This document shows positions 33,931 to 43,376 of a stretch of DNA of 64,000 nucleotides, piece by piece (the stretch's first letter is position 1; the number at the start of each line of letters is the position of its first letter). Origin of the DNA: Streptomyces sp. S.PNR 29 (GTDB lineage: Bacteria; Actinomycetota; Actinomycetes; Streptomycetales; Streptomycetaceae); contig NZ_JANUQM010000008.1 in NCBI RefSeq assembly GCF_030386795.1, forward strand, positions 1 to 64,000. Direction: 5' to 3'. The notes beneath the pieces are model-generated. The model was not told the DNA's origin, ran no database searches, and saw only the letters and a list, made by a program, of their open reading frames with translations. The translations under genes were made by a program, and so were the position numbers.

Positions 33931-36321
33931 ATGGGCGAGCAAGGAGTCGCCTCGGCCGCGGTGGACGCCAGGGGGACGGTCATCGCGTGGAGTGCTGACG
34001 CCCGTCGTCTGCTCGGATACGAGCCCGGGGAGGTGCTCGGCCGCCGTGCGGTCGAACTGCTGACCGACCCCCTTCCGGCCGCCGCCCGGCGCCGCCTGGC
34101 CGAGCAGGGCGACTGGCGCGGCCCCGTTCACGCCCGGCACCGGGACGGGCACGGCGTGGAGCTGGAGCTGGAGGCGCATCCGCTGCTGGACTCGGCAGGG
34201 GACGTCCAGTGGTTCCTGACCGGACGGCTGCCCGAGCCGGCGGCGCGGCTGCGGCGGTGGGCCCTGGACCAGCTCCCCGTCCCGATCGCGCTCTTCGACC
34301 GGGACGGGCTCGCCGTGGCCACGAACTCCGCGATGGAAGGGGCGATGGGCAGGCCGCAGCGGGGACTGCTGGGCCGACGGGTCGGGGAGTCGGCCGACGG
34401 GACGCGTCGGATCCCGGGCTTCGAAGGACTCGACGACGCGGTGCGGCGCGTGCTGCGAACGGGTGAGCCGATGCCGTACGAGGCATGGCTGCGCGCACCC
34501 GGCGAGCCCCATGAGCACGCGTGGCTGGTGTCCCTCAGCCCGCTCAAGGACGACGCGGGCGAGGTGCGAGGCATGTGCCTGGCGGCGATGGACAGCACGG
34601 AGCAGTTCCTGGCCCGCCGACGCCTGAGCGTGCTCAACGAGTCCGGTTGGCGGATCGGCTCCACCCTGGACGTGACGCGCACCGCCGAGGAACTCGCGGA
34701 GGTGTGCACGGACCATCTCGCCGACTTCGTCGTCGTGGACCTGTTGGACTCCGTGCTGGCCGGTGAGGAAGCGGCTCCCTCGCCCCGCCCCCACCTCCTG
34801 GTCTTTCGCCGCACTGCTCAGCGGTCCGTGCTGGCGGACTGCCCCGAAGCCGTGATCCCGGTCGGCAGTACGCACACCTACGACGAGGGCTCGCCGCCGG
34901 ACCGGGCGCTGACCACCGGCCGGGCCCTGCTGCACGTGCTCGACGACGTCACCCGGCGACTGTGGGCGGCAGGCTCACCGGAGCGCTCCCGCAGCATCGA
35001 GGTCCATGGCATCCACTCGCTGATGGCGGTGCCGCTGCGAGCCCGCGGTACCCCTCTCGGCCTGGCGGTCCTCGCCCGCCACCGCACACCGGAACCCTTC
35101 GGCGAGGACGATCGGCTGCTGGCCGAGGAACTCGCCGCCCGCGCCGCGGTGTGTGTCGACAACGCCCGCCGCTACACCCGCGAACGCGCCCTCGCTCTCG
35201 GACTGCAACGCAGCCTCCTGCCCCACCGCGCGCCCCGCCAAGCCGCCGTCGAGGTCGCCTCCCGCTATCAGCCGGCGAGCTCCCGCGCCGGGATCGGCGG
35301 CGACTGGTTCGACGTCATCCCGCTGGCCGGAGCCAGAGTGGGACTGGTGGTGGGCGATGTCGTCGGCCACGGTGTGCAGGCCTCCGCCACCATGGGCCGG
35401 CTCCGCACGGCCGTACGCACGCTGGCCGACGTGGACCTCGCTCCGGACGAGCTGCTCACCCAGCTCGACGACATCGTCCTGCACCTGGACGCCGAGAGGA
35501 CGACGGAGGACGCCGAGACCTCGGACAGCCCGGGCGAGATCGGGGCCACCTGCCTGTACGCCGTCTACGACCCCGTCTCGCGCCGCTGCTCCATGGCCCG
35601 GGCCGGTCACCCGCCACCGGTCCTGGTCGCCCCGGACGGCCGAGCCGCACTCCTCGACCTGCCCGCCGGGCCACCGCTGGGCCTGGGAGGTCTGCCCTTC
35701 GAAACCGCGGAGTTCGACGTCCCGGAAGGCAGCGTGCTCGCCCTCTACACCGACGGCCTCGTCAAGGCAGCCGACCGCGACATGGACGACGGAGTCGCTC
35801 GGCTGCGCCAGGCGCTCGGCGGCACGGGCCGTCCCCTTGAGGAGACCTGTGACCGAGTCCTGCGGTGCCTGCTGACGGACCGTCCCGCCGACGACGTCGC
35901 CCTTCTCCTCGCCCGCACCCACGCGTTGGACGCCGACCAGGTCGCCACCTGGGACGTTCCCGCCGACCACGCGTTCGTCGCCCGCGCCCGCAAGCTGGCC
36001 TGCGAACAACTCGCCGCCTGGCGACTGCAGGACATCTCGTTCGTCACCGAACTCGTCGTCAGCGAGTTGGTCACCAACGCGATCCGGTACGGCGAGTCCC
36101 CGGTCCAGTTGCGTCTGATCCGGGACACCACACTCATCTGCGAAGTCTCCGACTCCAGCAGCACCGCCCCGCACATGCGCCGGGCCCGCGCCTTCGACGA
36201 AGGCGGCCGCGGCCTCCTGCTCGTCGCCCAGCTCACCCAGCGCTGGGGCAGCCGCCACACCCGCACGGGCAAGGTCATCTGGGCCGAACAGGCCCTCCCC
36301 GACGAGGCGCGGGACAGGTAG
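33931..36321 (+). CDS. PAS-GAF-SpoIIE phosphatase with C-terminal HATPase domain
   Basis: A 796-residue multidomain regulator: two PAS-like domains (about 5-110 and 115-230), a GAF domain (about 235-420), a PP2C/SpoIIE phosphatase (about 430-660; GGDWFDV, GDVVGHG, YTDGLV) and a C-terminal anti-sigma-type kinase domain (NAIRYGES, GGRGLLLV). Such proteins link a sensed signal to anti-sigma-factor antagonist switching and are numerous in Streptomyces. The ATG at 33931 is preferred over GTG 33913 because AGAAGGA precedes it. It starts 150 nt after the shuttle gene in the same direction. It is probably outside the biosynthetic cluster, although a regulatory role cannot be excluded. Confidence 0.9.
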   Translation: MGEQGVASAAVDARGTVIAWSADARRLLGYEPGEVLGRRAVELLTDPLPAAARRRLAEQGDWRGPVHARHRDGHGVELELEAHPLLDSAGDVQWFLTGRLPEPAARLRRWALDQLPVPIALFDRDGLAVATNSAMEGAMGRPQRGLLGRRVGESADGTRRIPGFEGLDDAVRRVLRTGEPMPYEAWLRAPGEPHEHAWLVSLSPLKDDAGEVRGMCLAAMDSTEQFLARRRLSVLNESGWRIGSTLDVTRTAEELAEVCTDHLADFVVVDLLDSVLAGEEAAPSPRPHLLVFRRTAQRSVLADCPEAVIPVGSTHTYDEGSPPDRALTTGRALLHVLDDVTRRLWAAGSPERSRSIEVHGIHSLMAVPLRARGTPLGLAVLARHRTPEPFGEDDRLLAEELAARAAVCVDNARRYTRERALALGLQRSLLPHRAPRQAAVEVASRYQPASSRAGIGGDWFDVIPLAGARVGLVVGDVVGHGVQASATMGRLRTAVRTLADVDLAPDELLTQLDDIVLHLDAERTTEDAETSDSPGEIGATCLYAVYDPVSRRCSMARAGHPPPVLVAPDGRAALLDLPAGPPLGLGGLPFETAEFDVPEGSVLALYTDGLVKAADRDMDDGVARLRQALGGTGRPLEETCDRVLRCLLTDRPADDVALLLARTHALDADQVATWDVPADHAFVARARKLACEQLAAWRLQDISFVTELVVSELVTNAIRYGESPVQLRLIRDTTLICEVSDSSSTAPHMRRARAFDEGGRGLLLVAQLTQRWGSRHTRTGKVIWAEQALPDEARDR

Positions 36322-36498
36322 ACCACCAGCGGCGACGCACCGCGCCCGGCCTGCTCCTCGGCACGTTGACAAGCGTCCGCCGCCATGTTGCCATGAGGCG
36401 CTGCCCAGCCGGACCCGCGCCGCGGCGCCAGGCCGCTCGGGCACCGGAACGACGGCCACCTGACCGAGGGCGGCGCCCCAGAACCAGAGCGAGGACCC

Positions 36499-37653
36499 AT
36501 GCCGCAGCGCGCCGCGACCATCGTCGGCGGCGGGATCGGCGGCCTCGCCGCGGCCATCGCCCTGCACCGCCGGGGCTGGCGCGTCGAAGTGCTGGAACGC
36601 GCCCCGGAGTTCACCGAGATCGGTGCCGGAATCTCCCTGTGGCCGAACGCGCTGCGCGCCCTGGAGGTGCTCGGCCTGGCCGGTGCCGTCCGGGCGCTCG
36701 GCGCCGTCGAGGCCAGCGGCGGCGTACGCGACCGCCGGGGCCGCTGGCTGTCCCGTACGGACAACGCCGAGCTGGCACGCCGCTTCGGCCATCCCCTGGT
36801 GGTCCTGCACCGCGCGGACCTGCTGCGGGCGCTCACCGAGGCGCTGCCCGCCGGCAGCCTGCGGCCGGGCAGCGAGGTGTTCACGGTCCGCGCCGACGGC
36901 CGGGGCCTGGTCGTCGACCACCGCGGGGGCGAGTCCCGGGCCGACCTCGTGGTCGGCGCCGACGGGCTGCGCAGCGCGGTCCGCCACGCGCTGTGGCCCG
37001 GCGCCGCCGCCCCCCGATACGCCGGTTACACCGCCTGGCGCATGGTCACCGAGCCCCTCGCCGCGCCGCCCTCCGAGGGCGCGGCGACCTGGGGCCGCGG
37101 AGAGAGGTTCGGCTACACGGCGCTGCCGGGCGGGCGGATGTACTGCTTCGCGACCGCGTCGCTGCCGGCGGGCGCGGCCTCCGGCTCCTCCGAGTACGCC
37201 GAACTGCTGCGCCGGTTCGGATCCTGGCCGGACCCCATCCCCGCCCTGCTGGCCGCCGTCCCCGCGGACGCGGTGCTCCGCCACGACCTGTACGACCTGC
37301 CGCCGCTGCCCTCCTTCGCCCACGGCCGGGTCGCGCTGCTCGGTGACGCGGCCCACGCCATGACCCCCAATCTGGGCCAGGGCGCGTGCCAGGCGCTGGA
37401 GGACGCGGTCACCCTCGCCCACTGCCTCGAGGGCACCCCGGACGTGGCCGCCGCGCTGCGCTCGTACGACCTGCTGCGCCGTCCGCGGACCCAGGCCATC
37501 AAGCGCCGCTCCGCCCGGCTCGGCGCAGTCGGCCAGCTGTCGTGGCCGCCCGCGGTGCTGCTGCGCGACACGGCCGCCCGGCTGACGCCGGCGCGAGCGA
37601 CGCTGCGTTCCATGACACCGGTACTCGGCTGGGCCGCGCCGGGTGACCGGTGA
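36499..37653 (+). CDS. FAD-dependent aromatic-ring-type monooxygenase
   Basis: A 384-residue flavoprotein of the PHBH fold. The N-terminal GGGIGGLAAA binds FAD, VVGADGLRSA is the DG motif and GDAAHAMTPNLGQG is the second FAD motif. Family members hydroxylate or oxidise small organic substrates with NAD(P)H and oxygen. The substrate is unknown. It is followed 25 nt later by a membrane protein gene in the same direction, so they may be co-transcribed. It lies 2.7 kb from the last cluster gene across a regulatory gene, and a link to the cluster is doubtful. Confidence 0.9.
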   Translation: MPQRAATIVGGGIGGLAAAIALHRRGWRVEVLERAPEFTEIGAGISLWPNALRALEVLGLAGAVRALGAVEASGGVRDRRGRWLSRTDNAELARRFGHPLVVLHRADLLRALTEALPAGSLRPGSEVFTVRADGRGLVVDHRGGESRADLVVGADGLRSAVRHALWPGAAAPRYAGYTAWRMVTEPLAAPPSEGAATWGRGERFGYTALPGGRMYCFATASLPAGAASGSSEYAELLRRFGSWPDPIPALLAAVPADAVLRHDLYDLPPLPSFAHGRVALLGDAAHAMTPNLGQGACQALEDAVTLAHCLEGTPDVAAALRSYDLLRRPRTQAIKRRSARLGAVGQLSWPPAVLLRDTAARLTPARATLRSMTPVLGWAAPGDR

Positions 37654-37678
37654 CCGCTGAGGAGAGCGAGAGCCACTG

Positions 37679-39217
37679 ATGCCGGACTGGACGTATCACC
37701 CGCTGCGCAGAGCGGCCGCCGCCGTCCTCGGCGAGCGCCGTTCGCAGCGCGCCGCACTGCGGCTGCTGGCCGCGATCGGTTCCCGTCCCGCCGGCGCGCG
37801 GCTGATCGCCCGGGGTTTCGGCCACCGCCATCCGCCCGAGCGCCTCGCGGGGGAGATCGCCGGTGTGCCCGTGACCGTCCGCATCGGACTGTCCGTCCCG
37901 CCCTCGCTGGCCCGCGAAGCCGTACGGGCCATGCCCCCGCTCGGGGCCGGCGTCGTCGAGGTGGTGCCCGTCTCGGCGGCCGACGCGGAGACCGTGCGTG
38001 AAGCCGCCGCCGGCCGTTCCATACCCCTGGTCGTCCGTGCCGGCGACCCGGAGGCCGAGGCCGCTCTCAAGCCCCATGTCGACGGGTTCACCAGCGGCGG
38101 CGACCCGCGCGTGGTTCATGTGTCCGACCCGTCGGTCACCGCCGCGGCCGCCGCGCTCGAAGAGCCGGGCACCGTCGTGCTCCCCCGGCCCGGCGTGCTC
38201 GTCGACGCCGGACCCGGCTGGTTCGCACGGGTCACCGAGGCAGCCACGCCCACCGCGCCCGCACCGCGGCTACGGGACGTCGGCCGTGATCCCCGCCGCT
38301 GGCCCGCCTGGTGGTGGGCACTGCTCGTCGGGCTCGGTATGACGGGGGCCGGACTCGGCGCCGCGGCGATCACGCTTGGGCCGGTGCTGCTCTGGTACGA
38401 CCGCGACTACCTCGGCATGACGCTGCAGGAACTGCAGGCCGCCAACCACCACCTCGTGCACTTCCTCCAGCACGACCGGATCACCATGGCCGGCACGATG
38501 GTGGCGATCGGCGCCCTCTACACCGGCCTCGCCGTTGGCGGGATCAGACGCGGCTGGCCCTGGGCCCGCGAGGTGTATCTGCTCTCGGGCGCGATCGGCT
38601 TCCCCACCTTGTTCTACTTCCTGGCCACCGGTTTCGTGGAACCCCTGCACACCGCCACCGCCGTCGTGCTGTTCCCGATGTTCGTCGCCGCGGTCCGCCG
38701 GACCCCGCACGCACCGCGATGGCGCCCGGCGCCCGAGGGACCGGAGAGGGAGCGCCGGCGGGCGCTGACCGGCCAGCTGCTGCTGATCGTCACGGGAGCG
38801 GGGCTGTTCGTCGGCGGGGCGGTGATCTCGGTGGTCGGTCTGACCGGTGTCTTCGTGCCGACCGACCTGGCCTTCCTGGGGACCAGCGCGCAAGCGCTGC
38901 AAGCCGTGAATCCCCGGCTCGTGCCGTTCATCGCCCACGACCGCGCGGGGTTCGGCGGCGCCCTGATGTCCGCCGCGGTGGCGATCACTCTGCTCAGCGC
39001 GTGGGGCTGGCGGCGGGGTGAGGCCTGGGTGTTCTGGACCCTGGCCGCTGCCGCCGCTGCCGGCTTCCTGCCCGCTGTCGTGGTGCACGGCGCGATCCAC
39101 TACACGGACTTCATCCACCTGGCGCCGGTCTACCTCGGCACCGCCCTGACCGGCACCGGCCTGCTGCTGGCGCGTCCGTACCTCTGCGCCAAGGCGTCGG
39201 CGGCCCCGGAGGGCTGA
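37679..39217 (+). CDS. Membrane protein with DHODH-like N-terminal region
   Basis: A 512-residue protein in two parts. Residues 1-200 recall class 2 dihydroorotate dehydrogenase at the start (PDWTYHPLRR) and in a later stretch around VRIGLSV and GAGVVEVVPV, but flavin and catalytic motifs are not evident, so it is probably a degenerate barrel. Residues about 205-500 contain roughly eight hydrophobic segments with several His and Asp residues between them (NHHLVHFLQHD; HGAIHYTDFIH). Role unknown. It follows the monooxygenase gene by 25 nt. The resemblance to DHODH is by eye only. Confidence 0.75.
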   Translation: MPDWTYHPLRRAAAAVLGERRSQRAALRLLAAIGSRPAGARLIARGFGHRHPPERLAGEIAGVPVTVRIGLSVPPSLAREAVRAMPPLGAGVVEVVPVSAADAETVREAAAGRSIPLVVRAGDPEAEAALKPHVDGFTSGGDPRVVHVSDPSVTAAAAALEEPGTVVLPRPGVLVDAGPGWFARVTEAATPTAPAPRLRDVGRDPRRWPAWWWALLVGLGMTGAGLGAAAITLGPVLLWYDRDYLGMTLQELQAANHHLVHFLQHDRITMAGTMVAIGALYTGLAVGGIRRGWPWAREVYLLSGAIGFPTLFYFLATGFVEPLHTATAVVLFPMFVAAVRRTPHAPRWRPAPEGPERERRRALTGQLLLIVTGAGLFVGGAVISVVGLTGVFVPTDLAFLGTSAQALQAVNPRLVPFIAHDRAGFGGALMSAAVAITLLSAWGWRRGEAWVFWTLAAAAAAGFLPAVVVHGAIHYTDFIHLAPVYLGTALTGTGLLLARPYLCAKASAAPEG

Positions 39218-39223
39218 GAGGTC

Positions 39224-39685
39224 GGCGCCGGGCGGAGGAGTCGGAGAACAGCAGCGCCGGCGGGTCCTTGGGGCCGCCTCGGAAGACGCGTTGGGTACGG
39301 GTGTCCAGGACGACGATCTGATGCGCGGGGCACGTGACGCTGTAGTGCCATGCCAGCGAACCGTCCTGACGGGTGATCCGGCCGCTGGACGTGTCGCTGA
39401 CATGGAACGGCCCAGACCCCGGAGAACCCGCGATAACCGTCGGTAACCCAGCTGTCGACGGCGTCAGGACAGATTGACCGCCGCGGGACTGCTGCTCTTC
39501 CCCTCCGCTTGCGGCCATGACGGGAGGGGAGGTGCCGTGGAGGTCCAGATCATGCCGATCAGGTCCCACACGGTCGCTTCACCGACGCTGAGAGCCGCCT
39601 CGTCCGCCACGGGCCCGTGGTGCGACGCACGGGCTGAGTCGAAAGGCGAGACGGAGGAGCGGCCGACACTGTCCGCCGTGACCAT
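39224..39685 (-). pseudogene. Decayed fragment or small hypothetical gene(s)
   Basis: Two adjacent frames on the minus strand look partly coding. The first (39685-39464, 73 codons) starts with ATG behind AAGGGGGA and contains VWDLIGMIWTS. The second, in another frame, runs from about 39480 to 39224 and contains DGSLAWHYSVTCPAHQIVVLDTRT, which to me recalls PhoD-like phosphodiesterase proteins. No single intact frame joins them, so a frameshifted remnant is likely. The rest of the 39218-39827 gap shows nothing else. Confidence 0.35.
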
Positions 39686-39827
39686 CGCATCCCCCTTTTC
39701 ACACGCACAGTTGAGCGCCGTGGCGAGCCGGCGCGCTGGAGAACGCCACGGCGTTGGACCACGCTACCGAGAGGCGACCGCCCACTCCGGCGACCGCCAC
39801 CCGTGGCGTGGCCGCACCCTGTCGGGT

Positions 39828-40601
39828 TCACCCGACTGCCCTACCGCGGCGACCCGCCCGTGAGCCGTGGTAGGCGGCGCGGCGGGTTGTGGCCAGGGCG
39901 CCGCCGGGGGCGAAGCCGCGCGCACGGTTCGTGAAGATGTCGAAGCCCAGGCTCTCCTCCTGCCGCAGGGGCAGGGGAGTCCGCACCGTCAGTACGGCGA
40001 ACGCGCGCCAGGACCGGTCGGTGGTCTCGGCGCACAGGTCGAAGACGAGCGGTCCGGTGGCCAGCGCCTCGCTCAGACTCGCCGGATCGCCGTGCACCGG
40101 TGCCTTCGGGGAGCGGCGGGGAAAGGCGGCCAGGAGACGGCGGCGTCCGCCGACCCGGTAGGAGACCAGGCTGGAGTACGGGCCGCGTACCGCATCGGCG
40201 CGCGGTAGCGGCAGATGCCGCGTGACCCGGCCCCGGCCGCTGCTCGTCAGGAGCAGGTCGAGGGAGCGGCCGGTGCCGTCGGCGTGCTCCACACGGACGG
40301 CAAGCCCAAGGCCGTCGGGCAGCCGCCGGGGCAGGCCGGCCGCCCGCGACAGGCGGACCGTGGCGGCGTACCGCCCGGGTGCGTCCAGCCACGGCACGTT
40401 CCAGGGGCGGCCCCCGTCGTCCACGACCTCCAGATCGCCCGCGCAGGTCAGCCCCTGGGGATGCAGCGCCGGGCCTCCGCGCAACCGGGCCAGCAGACGG
40501 AAAGCGCCCTCGACCGTGGCGGCCGGCCACTTCCCCAGGGACCGCCCAGCGGCGGGGGCGTCGTCACGCGGCGATGCGACACCTCGTACGGAACCTTTCA
40601 C
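39828..40601 (-). CDS. Conserved hypothetical protein, possibly catalase-fold-like
   Basis: A 257-residue protein with no recognised active-site motif. The arrangement (a HPQGLTC-type start, ATVRLSRAAGLP, PDGLGLAVRV, DLLLTSSG) loosely recalls the catalase-core superfamily (pKG...vRfSng...PDxxGlAvr), but no heme ligand is evident. The ATG at 40601 is one choice of several. It runs in the same direction as the next three upstream genes and may be the last of that group. Function unknown. Confidence 0.6.
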   Translation of the reverse strand: MKGSVRGVASPRDDAPAAGRSLGKWPAATVEGAFRLLARLRGGPALHPQGLTCAGDLEVVDDGGRPWNVPWLDAPGRYAATVRLSRAAGLPRRLPDGLGLAVRVEHADGTGRSLDLLLTSSGRGRVTRHLPLPRADAVRGPYSSLVSYRVGGRRRLLAAFPRRSPKAPVHGDPASLSEALATGPLVFDLCAETTDRSWRAFAVLTVRTPLPLRQEESLGFDIFTNRARGFAPGGALATTRRAAYHGSRAGRRGRAVG

Positions 40602-40674
40602 GGAACACGGAACCTCTCACGGACCGGACCGACCGGCTGTCGCGTCGGCACCGGGTACCCCGGGCCGGGTGTTG

Positions 40675-41334
40675 CTACTCGGAGCCGAGCACCACCGTCG
40701 TCGAGACCCGTGTGACGCCGGGTTTCCTCGGCACCGAGCCGAAGCCGAAGCGCACGGGCGGTTCGACGGGTGCCGCCGCGCCCAGATCGGCGCCCTCGAA
40801 GAACGCCGACACCGCACGGATCGCCCGCAGGTCCCGGGCGCCGTACCACTCGCGGCGGCCCGCACCGGCGCTGCCGCGGGTGCGCACGCCGGGCAGGAGC
40901 AGGCGGGCGGGCCGGTCCGTCAGCGCGCTCCACGCCGGCCGGCGGGCGAGCGCACCGGGAACGGCACACAGCAGGTACCCCGCAAGCCGCCGCCGGCCGG
41001 TGGTGAAGCGCAGGTCGAGCGGCCCGGCGGTGACGGTCCAGGTGCCGTCGGCGACCCCCACGTCGACCGGGACGACACGCACCGTGTCGAAGACGTAGGT
41101 CCCGCTGATGAACTCCGCCGTCTCCGGTGTGGGGGCCAGCAGCATCCGTTGCCCACCGGGCCGTTCGAGCATCACATCGCTGAACGGCCCGAACGGCGAC
41201 CGTCGCCAGTGTCCGAGCACGATGCGCGTCCCGGAAGAGGTGCCCGTGCCCGCGATCCAGCCCTCGAAGCGCAGCCTCGGGCGCCGCCTGCTTCCGCCGG
41301 GAATCCGGCTCGGCCCCGGGTCACGAAGGGCCAT
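40675..41334 (-). CDS. Hypothetical protein
   Basis: A 219-residue protein I do not recognise. It is rich in beta-strand-like segments (RIVLGHWRRSPFG, TVRVVPVDVGVADGTW) and has no signal peptide or membrane segment. The ATG at 41334 overlaps the end of the DUF2071 gene by 14 nt, which suggests translational coupling and a shared role with that acetoacetate-decarboxylase-like protein. Confidence 0.7.
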   Translation of the reverse strand: MALRDPGPSRIPGGSRRRPRLRFEGWIAGTGTSSGTRIVLGHWRRSPFGPFSDVMLERPGGQRMLLAPTPETAEFISGTYVFDTVRVVPVDVGVADGTWTVTAGPLDLRFTTGRRRLAGYLLCAVPGALARRPAWSALTDRPARLLLPGVRTRGSAGAGRREWYGARDLRAIRAVSAFFEGADLGAAAPVEPPVRFGFGSVPRKPGVTRVSTTVVLGSE

Positions 41335-42073
41335 GTCCGAGCCATGGCACACAGGGCCGCGACGGCCCCAGCCGCACATGCCGGACCCCTTCCGAGAAGT
41401 GCACCACGGGCTCGCCGAGAGGAGCCGGGAGGCCCGCCGCGGTGGTCAGCGTCTCCTCCAGCACGTCGACACCGGCGTCGGCCAGCGGCCACGGTTCGTG
41501 CTCCACGGGCGTCTCCCAGAGCAGGCCGAGCCGACGTGTGTACGCACGCCAGCGCGAGGTCAGCCACACGTCCCGCTCCCTGGGTTCGATCGGTTCGCCG
41601 GGGCGGACGACCAGGCGGTAGGAGGCCTCACCGATCCATCGCGAACCGGAGTACGAGATGGTGTCCCCGTTCGTGGAGACGCTCAAGGTTCCCGGGTTGT
41701 ACGGCGCGCCGACGGCACGCGCCGCCAGCATCAGAGGGGAGGCGACCTCGATGGACAGGAACCAGAGCCCGTCCCGCCCGTCGCGGTGCCGGACGAAGGT
41801 GCGCAGATTGGTCTCCGCGAACGTCGGAACCCCGGGCAGCGTGGCGGGGACGCCGGGAGGGCGTACGTCCGCCATGACGAAGGGCGTGAGCCCCACCCAG
41901 GCGGCCCCCTCGTACTCGTCCACGACCAGTTCCTCGGGCACGAGGGCCTGCACCGTCTCCGCCCGGAAGGGCCAGTGGACGAACGTCTGCGTCAGCCAGC
42001 CGGCCCGCAGCGCGGGCAGGCGCACCCGCTGCTCCGCTCCGTACGCCACCACAGGCGGCGAGTCCCCCGTCAC
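41321..42073 (-). CDS. DUF2071 (YqjF-like) protein
   Basis: A 250-residue protein of the DUF2071 family, related in fold to acetoacetate decarboxylase. The typical opening is visible (LTQTFVHWPF, VPEELVVDEY, AWVGLTPFVM) with FAETNLRTFV and GLWFLSIEVASPL further on. Biochemical function is not established for the family. It starts 27 nt after the stop of the YbdK-like gene and overlaps the next gene by 14 nt, so the three probably form an operon. Confidence 0.85.
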   Translation of the reverse strand: MTGDSPPVVAYGAEQRVRLPALRAGWLTQTFVHWPFRAETVQALVPEELVVDEYEGAAWVGLTPFVMADVRPPGVPATLPGVPTFAETNLRTFVRHRDGRDGLWFLSIEVASPLMLAARAVGAPYNPGTLSVSTNGDTISYSGSRWIGEASYRLVVRPGEPIEPRERDVWLTSRWRAYTRRLGLLWETPVEHEPWPLADAGVDVLEETLTTAAGLPAPLGEPVVHFSEGVRHVRLGPSRPCVPWLGHGPS

Positions 42074-42099
42074 GGCCTGCGGAAACGCACCCCGACCGG

Positions 42100-43194
42100 T
42101 CAGGGCGTCGTGCTCTCGGCGCCGATGAGGTCGGTGACTGCCCGCAGGCCGCCCTCGGCGAGTGCGGCGCGCTGCCTGTCCGCGCCGGTCCCGCTCTGCA
42201 GGAGCCGGTGGACCAGGGCCGTCACCTGCCGGGCGTCGCCGGACATGTCGAGCGCGGGAGCGATGTACCGCAGGAGCTGGTACAGCACGTCACCCGCACG
42301 GCCCGATCTGCCGCCCGGGTCGACCAAGGTGTCGCTCAGACCGTGGCGGGCGGCGTGCCACATGGCGGCCTGCAGCAGTTCCGGGGCGCAGTCGGGCGCG
42401 GGGGCCCCGGCGGTCACCTCCGCCAGGGCCGTGTCCACCAGCGCTCGGACGACGCCCGCGAGCATGACCGCGTCGTCGGCGCGCAGTTGCACGTCCAGGC
42501 AGCGCACTTCGAGGGTGGGGTACCGAGTCGACAGCCGCGCCTGCCAGTACAACTGTCCGGTGTCCGAGATCAGGCCGCTCTCCAGCAGTTGCCGCACACG
42601 CCGGTCGTAGTCGGCCACGTCGTGGAAGGACGGGGGCATGCCGCTGACCGGCCAGCGGCTGAAGATCACGGTGCGCCAGCTGGCGAAGCCGGTGTCGTGG
42701 CCGTCCCAGAGCGGAGAGTTCGCCGACATGGCCGTCAGCGTCGGCAACCAGACCCGGATCCGGTTCAGGGCCTGCACGCCCGCCTCGCGGCTGGGCACGG
42801 CGACATGGACGTGCATGCCGTTGACCAGCTGCTCCGCCACCAGCTGGGGCGCCTGCGTGAGCATGGCCCGGTAACGGGCCTGGTCGGTGACGGCCACGGG
42901 GTGACCGTGGCGCATCGGGGGCGTCGCGCAGGCGGCGATCCGGCAGCCCTGCGCCTCGGCGGCCGCCCCGATGGCGTGCCGCAGACGCAGCAGGTGCCCC
43001 CCGGCCTCCTCAAGGGTGCTGCACACCGGCGTGGCCACCTCGACCTGCGCCTGCAGCAGCTCGAACTGCACCTCCTGGTCGGCCACGATCCGCGCCACGC
43101 CCGCCGCGGCGCGTACCTTGTCGGCCAGGGGTACCGGCAGACCCGTGACCGGGTCGAGCAGCAGGTACTCCTCTTCCACACCGATCGTCGTCAT
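42100..43194 (-). CDS. YbdK-like carboxylate-amine ligase (GCS2 family)
   Basis: A 364-residue member of the glutamate-cysteine ligase family 2. The N-terminal GVEEEYLLLDP, the central NGMHVHVAV and LEVRCLDVQL are hallmarks. The family joins a carboxylate to an amine with ATP; weak glutamate-cysteine ligase activity is known for YbdK, but the true substrate is usually unknown. The ATG at 43194 is chosen as it directly precedes the conserved GVEEEY. It is transcribed away from the SpoIIE gene at 43377 across a 182-bp divergent promoter region. Confidence 0.9.
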   Translation of the reverse strand: MTTIGVEEEYLLLDPVTGLPVPLADKVRAAAGVARIVADQEVQFELLQAQVEVATPVCSTLEEAGGHLLRLRHAIGAAAEAQGCRIAACATPPMRHGHPVAVTDQARYRAMLTQAPQLVAEQLVNGMHVHVAVPSREAGVQALNRIRVWLPTLTAMSANSPLWDGHDTGFASWRTVIFSRWPVSGMPPSFHDVADYDRRVRQLLESGLISDTGQLYWQARLSTRYPTLEVRCLDVQLRADDAVMLAGVVRALVDTALAEVTAGAPAPDCAPELLQAAMWHAARHGLSDTLVDPGGRSGRAGDVLYQLLRYIAPALDMSGDARQVTALVHRLLQSGTGADRQRAALAEGGLRAVTDLIGAESTTP

Positions 43195-43376
43195 CGGTCG
43201 CCCTCTGTTCCGCCCCGTGGCCGGGGCCCGGATCGCAATGCTGCCGGGTGACCGAGTGCCGCGACCGCTCATGGGCAAACAATGACGAAATCGAGCAAAT
43301 AGTGTATAGGGTGACGATCGCGTGCCTACCGGCCCCCGCGGGCGTAACGTCCCCATAGGGGCGAAGGAGGTGCCTG

